The notes under the pieces: model-generated
What the model saw: the letters and a program-made list of their open reading frames with translations, nothing else
What the model was told of the DNA's origin: nothing
The model's database searches: none
Made by a program: the position numbers and the translations under genes
DNA from: Janthinobacterium sp. Marseille
GTDB lineage: Bacteria; Pseudomonadota; Gammaproteobacteria; Burkholderiales; Burkholderiaceae_D
Direction of reading: 5' to 3'
Assembly: GCF_000013625.1 (NCBI RefSeq)
Contig: NC_009659.1
Location: 1,922,001-1,986,000 of the forward strand
DNA length: 64,000 bases
Shown: piece by piece, positions 1-10,777 of the stretch
Position numbering within the stretch: the stretch's first letter is position 1
How the letters are laid out: each line of letters opens with the position of its first letter

Positions 1-322
1 GACATGATCGTAATATTTATCCGGGGAAATCCAATGCTGCCACATTTACGGCCTGATCTGATAGTTGCGTCAAGTGTCGCTTGCCTGACCTAGCTACAGT
101 ATTGTTTCCTTAGGGAAATAATATCTCTGAATTTGGTAACGTTCGTTTCCTGTATGGCCGCGGAAACTGTATCTTCCCGGCATCATATATCAGTTTTTCT
201 GTGGAAATTTTACTTGCAGGAAATACAAATTCTGTAGACTTGGAAGCCACGGCAGGATGGCTACGCACCCCGGGTGGCGACTACCTAAAACCATAACAAC
301 TACGCTGCCCAAGGGCGATCCG

Positions 323-1903
323 ATGAAACACCGTTTGATGTCTGTACTGGCCGGCACCCTGCTGGCTGTGAGCTGTGCGTCGGCATTCGCCGATACCAGT
401 AAGCCTTCCATCCACTTCGATATCAATCGCTTCGATGTCCGCGGCAATACCTTATTGCCGCCGCAGACCGTCGATCGCCTGGTGGCACCTTACCTGGGCA
501 AGGACCGCGATTTCGCTGATGTGATGAAGGCACTGGAAGCACTGGAAGCGGCCTATCACGCACGCGGTTACCAACTGGTGCGTATCGATTTGCCGGAACA
601 GGAACTCAACCAGGGCACGGTGGTGTTGAATGTGGTGCAGGCCAAGATCGGCAATGTCGTCATCGAAGGTAACAGCCATTTCGATGATGCGAACATCCGC
701 CGTTCCTTGCCGGCGCTGCAAGAAGGACAAACGCCCGACCTCAAAGCCGTTTCCAAGAGCCTGAAGCTGGCCAATGAGAACCCGGCCAAGAAAGTCACGA
801 TGCGCATGAAATCGGCCGAGCAGGATGATGAAGTTGAAGCGACACTGGCCGTGGTCGATGAATCAGTCTGGCGTACCACCATCAATTTCGACAATACCGG
901 CGTTGCCTCCACCGGCCGCACGCGTGCCGGTGTCGTCCTGCAAAACGCCAATATGTTTGGCCTCGACCATGTCATGAGCTTGCAGTACACGACCACGCTG
1001 GAAGAACCCAGCCGCGTCGGTGTCTATGGCGTCGGTTACCACATCCCGCTGTATGCGCTGGGTGACTCGATGGACTTCTATGCGAGCTATTCGGATGTGG
1101 ATGCCGGGACAGTGACCGCCGGTATCTTCGATATCGCCGTCAGCGGTAAAGGCTCCATGTACGGTGCCCGTTATAACCAAAACCTGGCTACCGTCGGCAA
1201 TTACGCATCCAAGCTGATGTATGGCATCGATTTAAAGCAATACAAGAACAGCATGCAGTTGCTCGGGGTTGAATTGGGTGCCGACATTACGGTGCGTCCG
1301 GTCAGCGTCGGCTACCAGGGTGACTGGAGCTGGGGTGATGGCGCCATCGGTTTCGCCACCACCTTGCTGCACAATATTTCCGGTGGTTCCAACGGCAGCC
1401 AAAGTGACTTCGACCGCGTGCGTTTCGATGCAAAGGCCAATTACACCGCCATCCGTGTGGGTGGCAGCCTGACCCAGGCGCTACCGGAGCAATGGCTGGC
1501 GCGCGCCATCATCAATGGCCAATACACCAAAGATGCGCTGATTCCGGGTGAACAGTTCGGTGCCGGTGGTGCAGCGTCGGTACGCGGTTTCCTGGAACGC
1601 GAAGTAGCGAATGATTCGGGCATCACCGGTAACTTCGAGGTCTATACCGCACCGCTATGCGGCAGCGGTAAATGGCAATGCCGGGCCCTGGCTTTCTATG
1701 ATCATGCCTATCTGACACGTAACCACGCTTTACCCGGTGAATTCAGCACCATTTCTATCAATAGCGTCGGTTTGGGTCTACGCTTGCAGTTAGGCAATGA
1801 CGTGAACTTCCAGGTCGATGTCGGCCATGTCCTGCATGCAGAAGCGACCACCACCCGTAATGGTGACAACCGTGTGCACGCCCGTCTTGCCTTGTCTTTC
1901 TAA
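323..1903 (+). CDS. TpsB-type outer membrane transporter of a two-partner secretion system (ShlB/FhaC/HecB family)
   Basis: Outer-membrane beta-barrel that exports the large TpsA protein encoded next to it. The ATG at 323 was chosen over an in-frame ATG at 257 because it has an AAGGG ribosome site 7 bases upstream and starts a clean signal peptide (MKHRLMSVLAGTLLAVSCAS, cleavage after AFA). The product is 526 aa. Residues of about 30-190 look like the POTRA part, followed by a barrel of alternating strands. The ASVRGF sequence near residue 420 matches the conserved VRGY/F loop-6 motif of this family, and the protein ends in the terminal phenylalanine typical of outer-membrane barrels (LALSF). 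The tpsA gene starts 6 bases after the stop, so the two are surely one operon. Family is secure; substrate is inferred from adjacency. Confidence 0.93.
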   Translation: MKHRLMSVLAGTLLAVSCASAFADTSKPSIHFDINRFDVRGNTLLPPQTVDRLVAPYLGKDRDFADVMKALEALEAAYHARGYQLVRIDLPEQELNQGTVVLNVVQAKIGNVVIEGNSHFDDANIRRSLPALQEGQTPDLKAVSKSLKLANENPAKKVTMRMKSAEQDDEVEATLAVVDESVWRTTINFDNTGVASTGRTRAGVVLQNANMFGLDHVMSLQYTTTLEEPSRVGVYGVGYHIPLYALGDSMDFYASYSDVDAGTVTAGIFDIAVSGKGSMYGARYNQNLATVGNYASKLMYGIDLKQYKNSMQLLGVELGADITVRPVSVGYQGDWSWGDGAIGFATTLLHNISGGSNGSQSDFDRVRFDAKANYTAIRVGGSLTQALPEQWLARAIINGQYTKDALIPGEQFGAGGAASVRGFLEREVANDSGITGNFEVYTAPLCGSGKWQCRALAFYDHAYLTRNHALPGEFSTISINSVGLGLRLQLGNDVNFQVDVGHVLHAEATTTRNGDNRVHARLALSF

Positions 1904-1909
1904 GGTGCC

Positions 1910-4900
1910 ATGATGAAGAACCCTATGAATATGGCTGTGAACACACCTAAACCTTTGGCCTGGGCCATCCGCTGCGCCTTCCTGCCACCTGTACTGGCAG
2001 CCTGCCTGGGCGCAACTGGCATCAGTAGTGCAATCGCCACCCCATCCAACCCGACGGTGGTGAATGGACAGGTGACCTTCTCGCAGAATGGCAATGTCTA
2101 TACGATCACCAATAGCCCGAGTGCGATCATCAACTGGAACAGCTTCTCGATCAATGCGGGCGAGCTGGTGCGTTTCATCCAGCAAAACAGTAGCAGCAGC
2201 GTCCTCAATCGCATTACCGGCCAGGATCCGAGTCAGATCATGGGTGCGCTGGAATCGAATGGTCGTGTCTTCCTGATCAATCCGAACGGCATCATGTTTG
2301 GTGCGGGTGCGCAAATCAATGTAGCGGGCCTGGTGGCGTCGACACTGGCGATTTCAGACAGTAACTTCCTGGCCGGTAAAAACAAATTTACAGCTGGTGA
2401 CGTCGCCGGTGCAGTGAACAATATGGGCGCGATTACGACACCATCGGGTGGACAGGTCTACCTGATTGCACCGGACGTGACGAATAGCGGCATCATTACT
2501 TCACCGAAAGGCGAAGTGGTATTGGCGGCAGGACGTAGTGTGCAATTGGCGGATTCGAGCAATCCGGATATGCATGTGGTGGTCTCTGCACCAAGCGACC
2601 GCGCCTTGAACCTGGGTGACGTGATTGCACAGGGTGGCAGGATTGGTATCTATGCGGCCTTGATCAACCAGCGTGGCAAGTTGAATGCCAATAGTGCGGT
2701 GCTTGGGGAGAATGGCAAGATCGTGCTCAAGGCCAGCCGCGACACGTTGCTCGAAGCGGGCAGTGTCACCAGTGCTACCGGCGTCGGGCAGGGTGGCGAA
2801 GTGCAGGTGCTGGGACAGCGTGTGGCCTTGACCGGCGACGCACGTATTGATGCCAGCGGCCAGACCGGTGGCGGTACCGTACTGGTCGGTGGTGATTACC
2901 AGGGCAAGAACGCAGCGGTGCAAAACGCCGAGCAAACCGTAGTCGGCAGCGACGCCAGCATCAAGGCCGATGCAATTGAGCGCGGTGACGGCGGCAAGAT
3001 TATAGTCTGGGCCGATGGCGCGACATCGATGGCGGGTAAATTATCAGCGCGAGGTGGCGCGACTGGTGGCGACGGCGGTCTGGCTGAAGCATCCGGCAAA
3101 CAATTCCTCGATTTCCGTGGCACGGTCGATCTGCGTGCTCCGCTCGGAAAGAAAGGCACCTTGCTGCTGGATCCGAACAATATTTCCATCGCCAACGGCA
3201 GCGATACCTATATCACGGAAAGCGGTGGTTCACCTTTCGTGTACGAAGCCAACAATACGCCCGCCGTACTGACAACAACAACCCTCACCAACCAGCTCAG
3301 CCTGTCGGACGTCAATGTTTACACCGGTACCGGCTCCATCACGGTGCTGTCCCCGATCCTCTGGTCTAACTCCAGCGAACTGACCTTGTCGGCTACCACC
3401 GGCATCGCGATCAATTCGCAGATCACCAATACTGGAGGAGGGAAGCTATCGCTGTACACCACGGGCGGCAATATTACCCAAACCTCCGTGATCTCAGTGC
3501 CAACGCTGGCAGCGATCGCCGACAGCGGTAGTGTGACCCTTACACATAACGGAAATACCGTCGGCACCCTGGCCGGTTCCGGTGCCACAGGCTTCACTTA
3601 CCACGACTACGATGGGTTGACGATAGGCACCGTGGCGGGCGGCGCGATTCCGACGCAAGTCGGCGTCACCTCCAGCAATGGTTCCATAGAGATCATGTCC
3701 GGCACAGGCCCCGCCACCGGGGGCCTGACCATCGATGGGCAAATTTCGGCACCGTCGGGCTCCCTCTATTTGCGCGATTACAAGGGTGATATCAGCCAAA
3801 CCGCAGCGATCAACGCACTATCGGCATCGATCATCGCCGACGAAGGAGCGGTCACACTTAACAATAACGCCAACACCCTGAGCTACCTGGCCGGTTACAG
3901 CACTAGTGCAGGGGGCTTTAGTTTCGTCAACTCCAGTGGCTTTGCAGTTAGTACTGTCTACGGCTCGAACGGTGTACTCAGTTTTGGCTCGGGAGCTTTG
4001 AGCCTGACTGCGCGGACAGGCGACCTGACGATCGCGAACACGACTTATGGCGTCAATGCCGGTAGCATGGGAACCCCTTCCTTACTGACGCTGACCGCGG
4101 ATAACGGGCAGGTGCTGGGCAACGGCATCGTCAAGGGTGGCGCTGTTACCATCAATTCGGCCACCGGCATCAACCTGACGGGAGCACATAACGAGATAGG
4201 TACGCTGACTGCCAATGTCACTGGCAGTGGCGATGTTTTGGTGACAAACGACCAGAACCTGTCGATCGCTTCGATCAACACCGGCTCGGTTAACGCCTTG
4301 ATTGATATCTCGACTACTGCAGGCTCTGCCTATGGTATCGAGGTCGCGGGTGCGATCACTACCGGCGGTGCCGGCAGCGTCTCACTCAATGCAGGCAGCA
4401 CTGGTGCGATCACCCGTACCGGCGCTTCCAGCATCATCAGCACCAACAATCTCACACTGCAAGACAGTAGCAGCGGCGCGATCGGCACCTTGTCCAACGC
4501 TTTGCTGACAAGCGCGGTCAGCGGCGGTAATACTGACTTCCATATCGGTGCATCGGGCACTGGTCCGCAAGGCTTATATCTGAGCCATAGCGGCCAAATG
4601 ACGCTGAACACGGGCTCGAACTACGGCAACAATGCCGCCGTTAATATCAGTTCAACAGGCAACCTTAACGTTGCCGGCAACCTGAGTACAGGCAGCGGCG
4701 CATTGACGCTCAGCACTGGCGGCAATCTGAACAGTGACAATAACTCCATCATCACTGGCGGTAATGTGAATCTGTCTGCGACGCAGAATATCGACGTCGG
4801 CACCGTAAACTCGTCGACCGGTAACATCAGCATGACCGCCCAGCAAGCCCTGACTGCACGCGGCATCAGCACGGCTGCCCTTAATGCCGGCAACGTCACG

Positions 4901-7900
4901 CTGACCGCCAATGGCGGCGACATCATACTGGGTGCCGACAGCGGGCTCGACGCGCGTTCCATTTCGTCAGGCAGCAATGGCACTGTGTCACTCACCAGCG
5001 CCGGCACGATCCAGATGCTGAACGGTAACCTCATCAAGGCCGGCGCGCTGGACATGAAAGCCGCCAACGGTATCTACGGCTCAACCAATTCGCTTACGCT
5101 CGGCATCATGAGCGATAGCGTGCAAGCACAAAATACGTCGACCGGAGTGATACGCCTGGCAAACAGCGGCACCAATCTGTCGGTGGGTGGAACCAGCAAT
5201 TACGGTATCCAGCAGCAGGCTGCCGGCGTCGTATACCTTGAAAACGCCAGCGGCTACACGACCACGATCAACAAGGACATTACCAGCAGTGGCAGCAACA
5301 TCTCTATCTACGGCGCAGGCGGAACCACGCTGGCGGCCGGGCAAACCATTAACAGTAATGGCGGCGGCATTCAGCTGTTTTCGTTCGATGCCAACGCCCA
5401 GCTCGCCATGGCGACAGGATCCAGCGTCAACAGTGGCGGCGGACTCGTCAACCTGAAGGCGGATGCGATGTCCTTCACCGGCAGCGCCGTGCACGCGGGC
5501 AGCGGCGGTGTCGCTATCGGTCCGGGCAATGGTGATACACAGATCCATGTGGGCGTAGGCGCCACCGATATCAGCGGTGCAGCCGGTACCCGTGTACTCG
5601 GCCTCACTCAGGATGAACTGCGCACTATTGATACCTCAGGCTATATTTATATCGGTAATGGATCGCAAACAGCTGACGTGACCGTCTCCGGTGCACTGGA
5701 TCTATACAACGGCGGCGCTTTGAATGGAATGCTTTCGCTGAATGGCGGCGGCGCTAACGTCATCATCAATGACGTGCTGACGACGGGGGAAGTAACCATC
5801 GCCAACGCCAACGCATCCAAAGCCATCACTATCGGCAACGGCGGACAGTTAAACACCCATGGCACGACGGTACTTAATGCGCTCGGCGGAGTGGTCATGA
5901 ACGGCAACGGCAGCATCGCCACCAATGGCAGCGTTCTCTACATGCAAGGTACAAGCGGCGTGACCCTTAATGGCACATCAAGCATCTCGACGGCGGGCGG
6001 TGCGTTGACGATCAATGCAGGTAGCACGGATGGCCTGGTCTCAACGCAGGCCGGCACCTCGATTTCCAGCGGCAGCGGGACGACGACGATCAACTCCGAT
6101 AACATGAGCCTGGCGGGAACCATCAACAGCAGCAACAGCGTCACCCTGGCACCACACACCGCGGGCACCTTGATCAAGGTCGGCGCACTGGCCGCCGATA
6201 GCAGTGGCGTATTGCGCCTGACCAGCGCTGAACTGAATAATGTGCACGCATCTGTCCTGCGCATCGGCTCCGCTACCTCCGGCGCGCTCACAATCGAATC
6301 GGCGCTGGGTAACGGCAGCGGCGGGGCGTTCCAAAACATCGGCTCAAGCCTGAACCTGGTATCCGGCGGCGCAATCACGCAAGATGCTGGTGGCACCATA
6401 AGCGGCATCAGCAAGGCCTCGTTCACCGGTACCAGCGTCCTGCTAGATCAGGCCAATGGGACTGGAAGCATCGCCGGCAATACCAGTGGTTCGTTTACTT
6501 ATCGCTCAGCCAACCAGATCTCGGTTGAAGCGATCGACGGTATCGGCGGCATCACCGCCGGGGCCGGTGAAACCATCAAACTCAAGTCGGACGGTGCCGG
6601 CATCAGCCAGACTGCCGGTGCACCACTGACCGCTACCGGCGGCACACTGGTGCTGGAGGCTGCGGGTTCGGCGCAACTGAACCTGAGCAGTAATAACTTC
6701 AGCACGCTCGGCGGCGTACTGAACCAGGGTGGTGCCGGCGTCGCGGGAGCATCGCAGATCCAGGTCGCTGGTGACCTGACCATCGCAAGCGTGACGGCTT
6801 TTGATGGTGTGAGCACAATCAACGGCCTGTCGACCAATAACCAGGACCTGGAGTTATCGACTGGCATCTCTTCTAACCAGCTCACCGTCGACAAGCCGAT
6901 CAACGTCGGTACCGCCAGCCTGACACTGAAAACAGATAATTTGACGCTTAATGACACGGTCATGGGGAACACCGTGTCGCTACAGACCCGGACCACCGGT
7001 CGGTCGATCACTGTAGGTTCGGCCACTTGCCAGGTGGGTGGCGTCGGTGGATGCCTCGCGATCACGCGTCTCGACCGCGTGATCGCACCGAACATCGGTA
7101 TAGGCAACCGTTACAACGCTGCCTCAGCACCTGGTGACATCCACGTGGCAGGCATTACCAGCCCGGGTACGGCAATCGCGACCGACATCAATCCGACCAC
7201 GACGACGATCTTCCTCGGCAGTGGCGGCAACATCACCCAGAGTGGTGCGATTGAGGTCAATACGCTCGCCCTTTCGGCAGGCGGCAACGTCATCCTGAAC
7301 AATGCCGGCAACCTGGTCTCAACGTTAGTGGCCGAGACCAATGGCACGGCGCTCTCCTACAACAATAGTGCGGGCCTCACGGTCGGCGCATTGCCGGCCA
7401 ATACACTGATCGAGGCGGGCGGCGGCACCTTGAGCGGCGTGCGTACCTTGGGCGGCAATGTTGCGTTGACAGTCGCCGGCGGCTCTATAAATGAGCTGGC
7501 CATTGCCCAGTTGATCGATGCCGGTAGCGGCGATGTCGCGCTGACCTCGTCTGGCACCGTCTACGGCGGGACCGGCAGCAAGGACATCTCGGCCGGCACA
7601 CTTAGCGTTACAGCCAACGGCACCTCGGCGCGCAGCGGCATTGGTGCTATCGACGGCAACGGTGGCTTGCATACCGCGGTGCCGCGCATCGCATCGCTGA
7701 CAGCACCAGCGGGTGATATTCGCGTCACGAGCTTGTCGGACCTGGTCGTCGGGCCAGCTACGCCTACACCGGGCAACGTGGTGAGCACCGGCGGCGCGTT
7801 GGCGCTGAGCACAGCCAGCGGCCATTCCCTGACCATCAACGGCGATATTGCCGCGACGGGCAACGTCAATCTGACGGCGGGTTCCGCCGGTTCCGCCAAT

Positions 7901-8263
7901 ACACTGGACCAGATCAACTTCGCGCAAACCGTCACCTCCGGCGGCAACATCGCTATCAACGGCTACGGCGTCAGCGGCGCATATGTGCCGGCCGGCGGCA
8001 ATGTCACCTCGAAACTGTACAGCCCATCAGCGCCGGGGCCGACAGTGTCACAGTTGCTGCAGAGCGTGCCGCTTGCACAAGCGCGTAATACCGCCATCAA
8101 CCTGATGAACTCGGGGACGATGATCCTGGGTTGCGGTGGTACGTCGTCAGGCGCTTCCAGTGATGCCCCGGGCGTAGCGCCCGCTACTTCGGACGACAGC
8201 AGGAGTAAGGTAATGGGTGGACAGAAGGAGGGCGGTTTTGCGCAGCAAATTGCCTGTAATTGA
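1910..8263 (+). CDS. TpsA exoprotein, filamentous hemagglutinin-type adhesin (2117 aa)
   Basis: Large secreted protein of a two-partner system, probably an adhesin or surface filament. After an extended signal peptide (to about residue 44, SSAIA) comes the TPS domain: GQVTFSQNGNVYTITNS, SAIINWNSFSI and FLINPNGIMFG, with NPNGI near residues 124-128, the hallmark used for recognition by TpsB. The rest is a Gly/Ser/Thr/Asn-rich series of irregular repeats (patterns such as GSGALTLSTGGN), expected to fold as a right-handed beta-helix. No toxin or inhibitor domain is visible at the C-terminus, which argues against a CdiA-type toxin. Two cysteines near the end (MILGCGG and the penultimate residue of QIACN) recall the C-terminal disulfide anchor of HMW1-type adhesins. 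Start could be 1910, 1913 or 1925. Confidence 0.9.
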   Translation: MMKNPMNMAVNTPKPLAWAIRCAFLPPVLAACLGATGISSAIATPSNPTVVNGQVTFSQNGNVYTITNSPSAIINWNSFSINAGELVRFIQQNSSSSVLNRITGQDPSQIMGALESNGRVFLINPNGIMFGAGAQINVAGLVASTLAISDSNFLAGKNKFTAGDVAGAVNNMGAITTPSGGQVYLIAPDVTNSGIITSPKGEVVLAAGRSVQLADSSNPDMHVVVSAPSDRALNLGDVIAQGGRIGIYAALINQRGKLNANSAVLGENGKIVLKASRDTLLEAGSVTSATGVGQGGEVQVLGQRVALTGDARIDASGQTGGGTVLVGGDYQGKNAAVQNAEQTVVGSDASIKADAIERGDGGKIIVWADGATSMAGKLSARGGATGGDGGLAEASGKQFLDFRGTVDLRAPLGKKGTLLLDPNNISIANGSDTYITESGGSPFVYEANNTPAVLTTTTLTNQLSLSDVNVYTGTGSITVLSPILWSNSSELTLSATTGIAINSQITNTGGGKLSLYTTGGNITQTSVISVPTLAAIADSGSVTLTHNGNTVGTLAGSGATGFTYHDYDGLTIGTVAGGAIPTQVGVTSSNGSIEIMSGTGPATGGLTIDGQISAPSGSLYLRDYKGDISQTAAINALSASIIADEGAVTLNNNANTLSYLAGYSTSAGGFSFVNSSGFAVSTVYGSNGVLSFGSGALSLTARTGDLTIANTTYGVNAGSMGTPSLLTLTADNGQVLGNGIVKGGAVTINSATGINLTGAHNEIGTLTANVTGSGDVLVTNDQNLSIASINTGSVNALIDISTTAGSAYGIEVAGAITTGGAGSVSLNAGSTGAITRTGASSIISTNNLTLQDSSSGAIGTLSNALLTSAVSGGNTDFHIGASGTGPQGLYLSHSGQMTLNTGSNYGNNAAVNISSTGNLNVAGNLSTGSGALTLSTGGNLNSDNNSIITGGNVNLSATQNIDVGTVNSSTGNISMTAQQALTARGISTAALNAGNVTLTANGGDIILGADSGLDARSISSGSNGTVSLTSAGTIQMLNGNLIKAGALDMKAANGIYGSTNSLTLGIMSDSVQAQNTSTGVIRLANSGTNLSVGGTSNYGIQQQAAGVVYLENASGYTTTINKDITSSGSNISIYGAGGTTLAAGQTINSNGGGIQLFSFDANAQLAMATGSSVNSGGGLVNLKADAMSFTGSAVHAGSGGVAIGPGNGDTQIHVGVGATDISGAAGTRVLGLTQDELRTIDTSGYIYIGNGSQTADVTVSGALDLYNGGALNGMLSLNGGGANVIINDVLTTGEVTIANANASKAITIGNGGQLNTHGTTVLNALGGVVMNGNGSIATNGSVLYMQGTSGVTLNGTSSISTAGGALTINAGSTDGLVSTQAGTSISSGSGTTTINSDNMSLAGTINSSNSVTLAPHTAGTLIKVGALAADSSGVLRLTSAELNNVHASVLRIGSATSGALTIESALGNGSGGAFQNIGSSLNLVSGGAITQDAGGTISGISKASFTGTSVLLDQANGTGSIAGNTSGSFTYRSANQISVEAIDGIGGITAGAGETIKLKSDGAGISQTAGAPLTATGGTLVLEAAGSAQLNLSSNNFSTLGGVLNQGGAGVAGASQIQVAGDLTIASVTAFDGVSTINGLSTNNQDLELSTGISSNQLTVDKPINVGTASLTLKTDNLTLNDTVMGNTVSLQTRTTGRSITVGSATCQVGGVGGCLAITRLDRVIAPNIGIGNRYNAASAPGDIHVAGITSPGTAIATDINPTTTTIFLGSGGNITQSGAIEVNTLALSAGGNVILNNAGNLVSTLVAETNGTALSYNNSAGLTVGALPANTLIEAGGGTLSGVRTLGGNVALTVAGGSINELAIAQLIDAGSGDVALTSSGTVYGGTGSKDISAGTLSVTANGTSARSGIGAIDGNGGLHTAVPRIASLTAPAGDIRVTSLSDLVVGPATPTPGNVVSTGGALALSTASGHSLTINGDIAATGNVNLTAGSAGSANTLDQINFAQTVTSGGNIAINGYGVSGAYVPAGGNVTSKLYSPSAPGPTVSQLLQSVPLAQARNTAINLMNSGTMILGCGGTSSGASSDAPGVAPATSDDSRSKVMGGQKEGGFAQQIACN

Positions 8264-8490
8264 CGTGTTAAGTAAAGAAAAACTGAGGTGTGTGATAAGC
8301 AGCACCTATGTAGACCGTGGGGTAGCGTATTGACTTCGATTACCTACTTTTACAATCCAACCGCGCTCCCTGGGGCAAAGAACCACGCCGCACGTGTCGA
8401 AGTTGGAGACTATCTGTCACTAGGGACTAAACATAGAGCTGGTTACCCTGCATCTGCTCCTGGCTGATGCTTCGATTCGTTGGCCTGACA

Positions 8491-8534
8491 CATACAGCGC
8501 CTGTATGAGGTGCATATTCTTTGCATCCATACAG
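8491..8534. repeat. Short inverted and direct repeats in the tpsA-acyltransferase gap
   Basis: The stretch 8264-8726 holds no gene I can support. It contains CATACAG (8491-8497), three bases, then its inverse CTGTATG (8501-8507), and a third CATACAG at 8528-8534. It could be a hairpin in the tpsA transcript or a binding site; there is no T-run, so it is not a classical terminator. Confidence 0.35.
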
Positions 8535-8726
8535 ACCGGCGAGGGCGCATATTGATTTCGGTTTAAGGCACCCTTGTTATGTTGCCTGCGCTCAAACTAT
8601 TCCACGCAATACAAACCAACCGCTTTTGACTTATTGCGTCGGCCGTACATAGCCTGGAGTGTTGAATTTCGGCATATCAGCCTACTGCATGATGTATTAT
8701 TCAGCGCTGAAAATTGGAGATACATC

Positions 8727-10594
8727 ATTACTAGCCATATAAAATACCGTCCCGATATAGATGGACTTCGGGCCGTCGCCATCCTCCCGGTAGTCATTTT
8801 TCACGCATTCCCGCAATACGTGATTGGCGGGTTCGTTGGCGTTGATATTTTCTTTGTTATCTCCGGATTTTTAATATCGTCAATCATCATCAAAGAAATT
8901 AACGAAGGTAAGTTTACCTTTCAGCAGTTTTACGCAAGGCGTATCAAGCGGATTTTCCCGGCGTTGATCCTTATTCTCACTACTTGTTTGGCGGCGGGGT
9001 GGATAGCGCTGATGCCAAACGAATTTGATTCCTTGGGAAAGCATGTTCTTTCTGGTGCGGGATTCGTTTCAAATTTTGTTTTGCTGAGCGAATTAGGCTA
9101 TTTTGATTCTGCTGCAGAATTTAAGCCTTTGCTGCACTTATGGTCGTTGAAGAACAGTTTTATCTCGTATGGCCCCTCGTCGTATGGTTTGTCTACAAGC
9201 GAAAATTCAGTTTATTCGCGATCATATCGATCCTGCTTGCCGCATCATTCCTGCTCGGCATCGCCACCATAAAATCGCATCCTGCAGCATCCTTCTTTCT
9301 TCCGGTAACACGTCTGTGGGAGCTGCTTGCAGGAGCGGCTCTGGCTTATCTGTCAGTGCAGGGGCGCCAGATCAAAGGGGAAACCTACCAAAATCTCGTG
9401 TCGTTAGTTGGTCTTTTCCTTTTGAGCTACGGGATCTTCAGGTTGAGTGCGACCGGCTTCCCGGGCGTTAAAGGATTGGTTCCTGTCATTGGCGCCCTCT
9501 GTTTGATTGCAGCAGGTCCCGGCGCGTGGTTAAACCGTCATATTTTGGGATCACGTCTGTTTGTTGGAATCGGGCTAATCAGTTACCCACTGTATTTGTG
9601 GCATTGGCCGCTTTTATCATTCGCCAGAATTCTAGAGGCAGGTACTCCGTCTCCGGCAATACGCGCGGCCATCGTTGGAATTTCATTTATTTTGGCAATT
9701 CTGACCTTCCTATTGCTTGAGCGTCCGCTTAAACGGATAGCAGCAACGCGACTAATGCCAATCTTATTGACCTTACTGCTTTCGGTCGGTGCAACCGGGG
9801 CCTTGATCTACTGGAAAGATGGCGTTGCATCGCGATTCGCAAATGATCAGAATGCATTGTTTGTGCGCGGCGATTACTTCGGCGGGCTAGACATCAGGGA
9901 TTGCGGCAAAGAATTTTCAAAGGTGGCTAGTACGCATTGCCGCACCACGGATTCGCCTACGGTCGCCATATTTGGCGATAGCCATACCGCGCACTTGTTC
10001 TATGGCATGGCGATTCAGCCTCGTGACAACGCCGTCATGATGTTGCTGGGCGGAGCTTGCCCTCCGGCAAAAGGGGTGGAAGTCCGACCTGGCTGTACGC
10101 AGCAATATGAAGACGCTCTCCGTATGATTGCAAGCACACCGACGATTCAGACGGTTATCTTGGTTGCTTACTATGCGTATTCCGATGACGAAGCGATGCG
10201 CAAAAAAATGTTGGCTGGCTACCGTCAGACAATTGCAGATCTAAAAGGGAAGAAGGTCATATTCTTGGCCGATACACCCACTCTAAAAGTTAGCGCCGAA
10301 ACGTGCTTCACCCGGCCGGTGAGATTGAGTTCGCATGCGCTTGAAAAATGTGATTTGCCAAAAAGTGCCTTTGATTCATCTCGGGTTATATACAACGACT
10401 TCGTTAAAAGTATTGGCGAAGAAAATCAAAGCGTAAGGGTATTCGATCCAACACCGCTATTTTGCAATACTCAAGTCTGCGAGGCGGTTCATGATGGCAA
10501 GTTGCAGTACACCGATAATAATCATTTAAGCCGTGATGGCGGAAGGCGGTTGGCGGAATGGTTGGACGTTGAACGTTCCAGGCTAAGCCCTTAA
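8727..10594 (+). pseudogene. Acyltransferase-3 (OafA/YrhL-type) with C-terminal SGNH domain, frameshifted
   Basis: Membrane O-acyltransferase that would acetylate a surface polysaccharide. The N-terminal part reads [20 protein letters not shown], the family's opening motif, and continues through [17 protein letters not shown] to LLHLWSL. The second half, in another frame from about 9146, continues [14 protein letters not shown], more membrane segments, and a periplasmic SGNH hydrolase-like domain with GDSH (near 9975) and a DNNHLSRDG motif near the end. Family members read HLWSLxVEEQFY, so about 7 bases are missing between W and V; the remaining TCGTTGAAGAA fits slippage between two GTTG repeats. 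No ATG lies at the right place: the motif is preceded by ATT (8727) behind a GGAGA site, or by a 5' extension from ATG 8574. A sequencing error cannot be excluded. Confidence 0.8.
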
Positions 10595-10777
10595 GTTTCT
10601 GTTCGTCTGGCTTTCACCTTGCTCAAAAACATGCCATTTAATCAATTAAATAATTAGCTTGACAAAAAACTTCATAAATATAATCCTGCGAAACATGGGC
10701 GATTGTATACAAGATTTGAGGTTATTGTATGCAGGCGTCTTCCTAATATAAAAAAATACAATTTTGGAGACAGGATC

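Noticed and set aside
6499..7927. Long open frames on the minus strand inside tpsA (about 200 aa each)
   Set aside because: They are antisense shadows of a repetitive, GC-rich Gly/Ser/Thr coding region; no ribosome site, no family resemblance.
1910..8263. CdiA-type contact-dependent toxin
   Set aside because: No VENN-type motif or toxin domain at the C-terminus and no small immunity gene follows.
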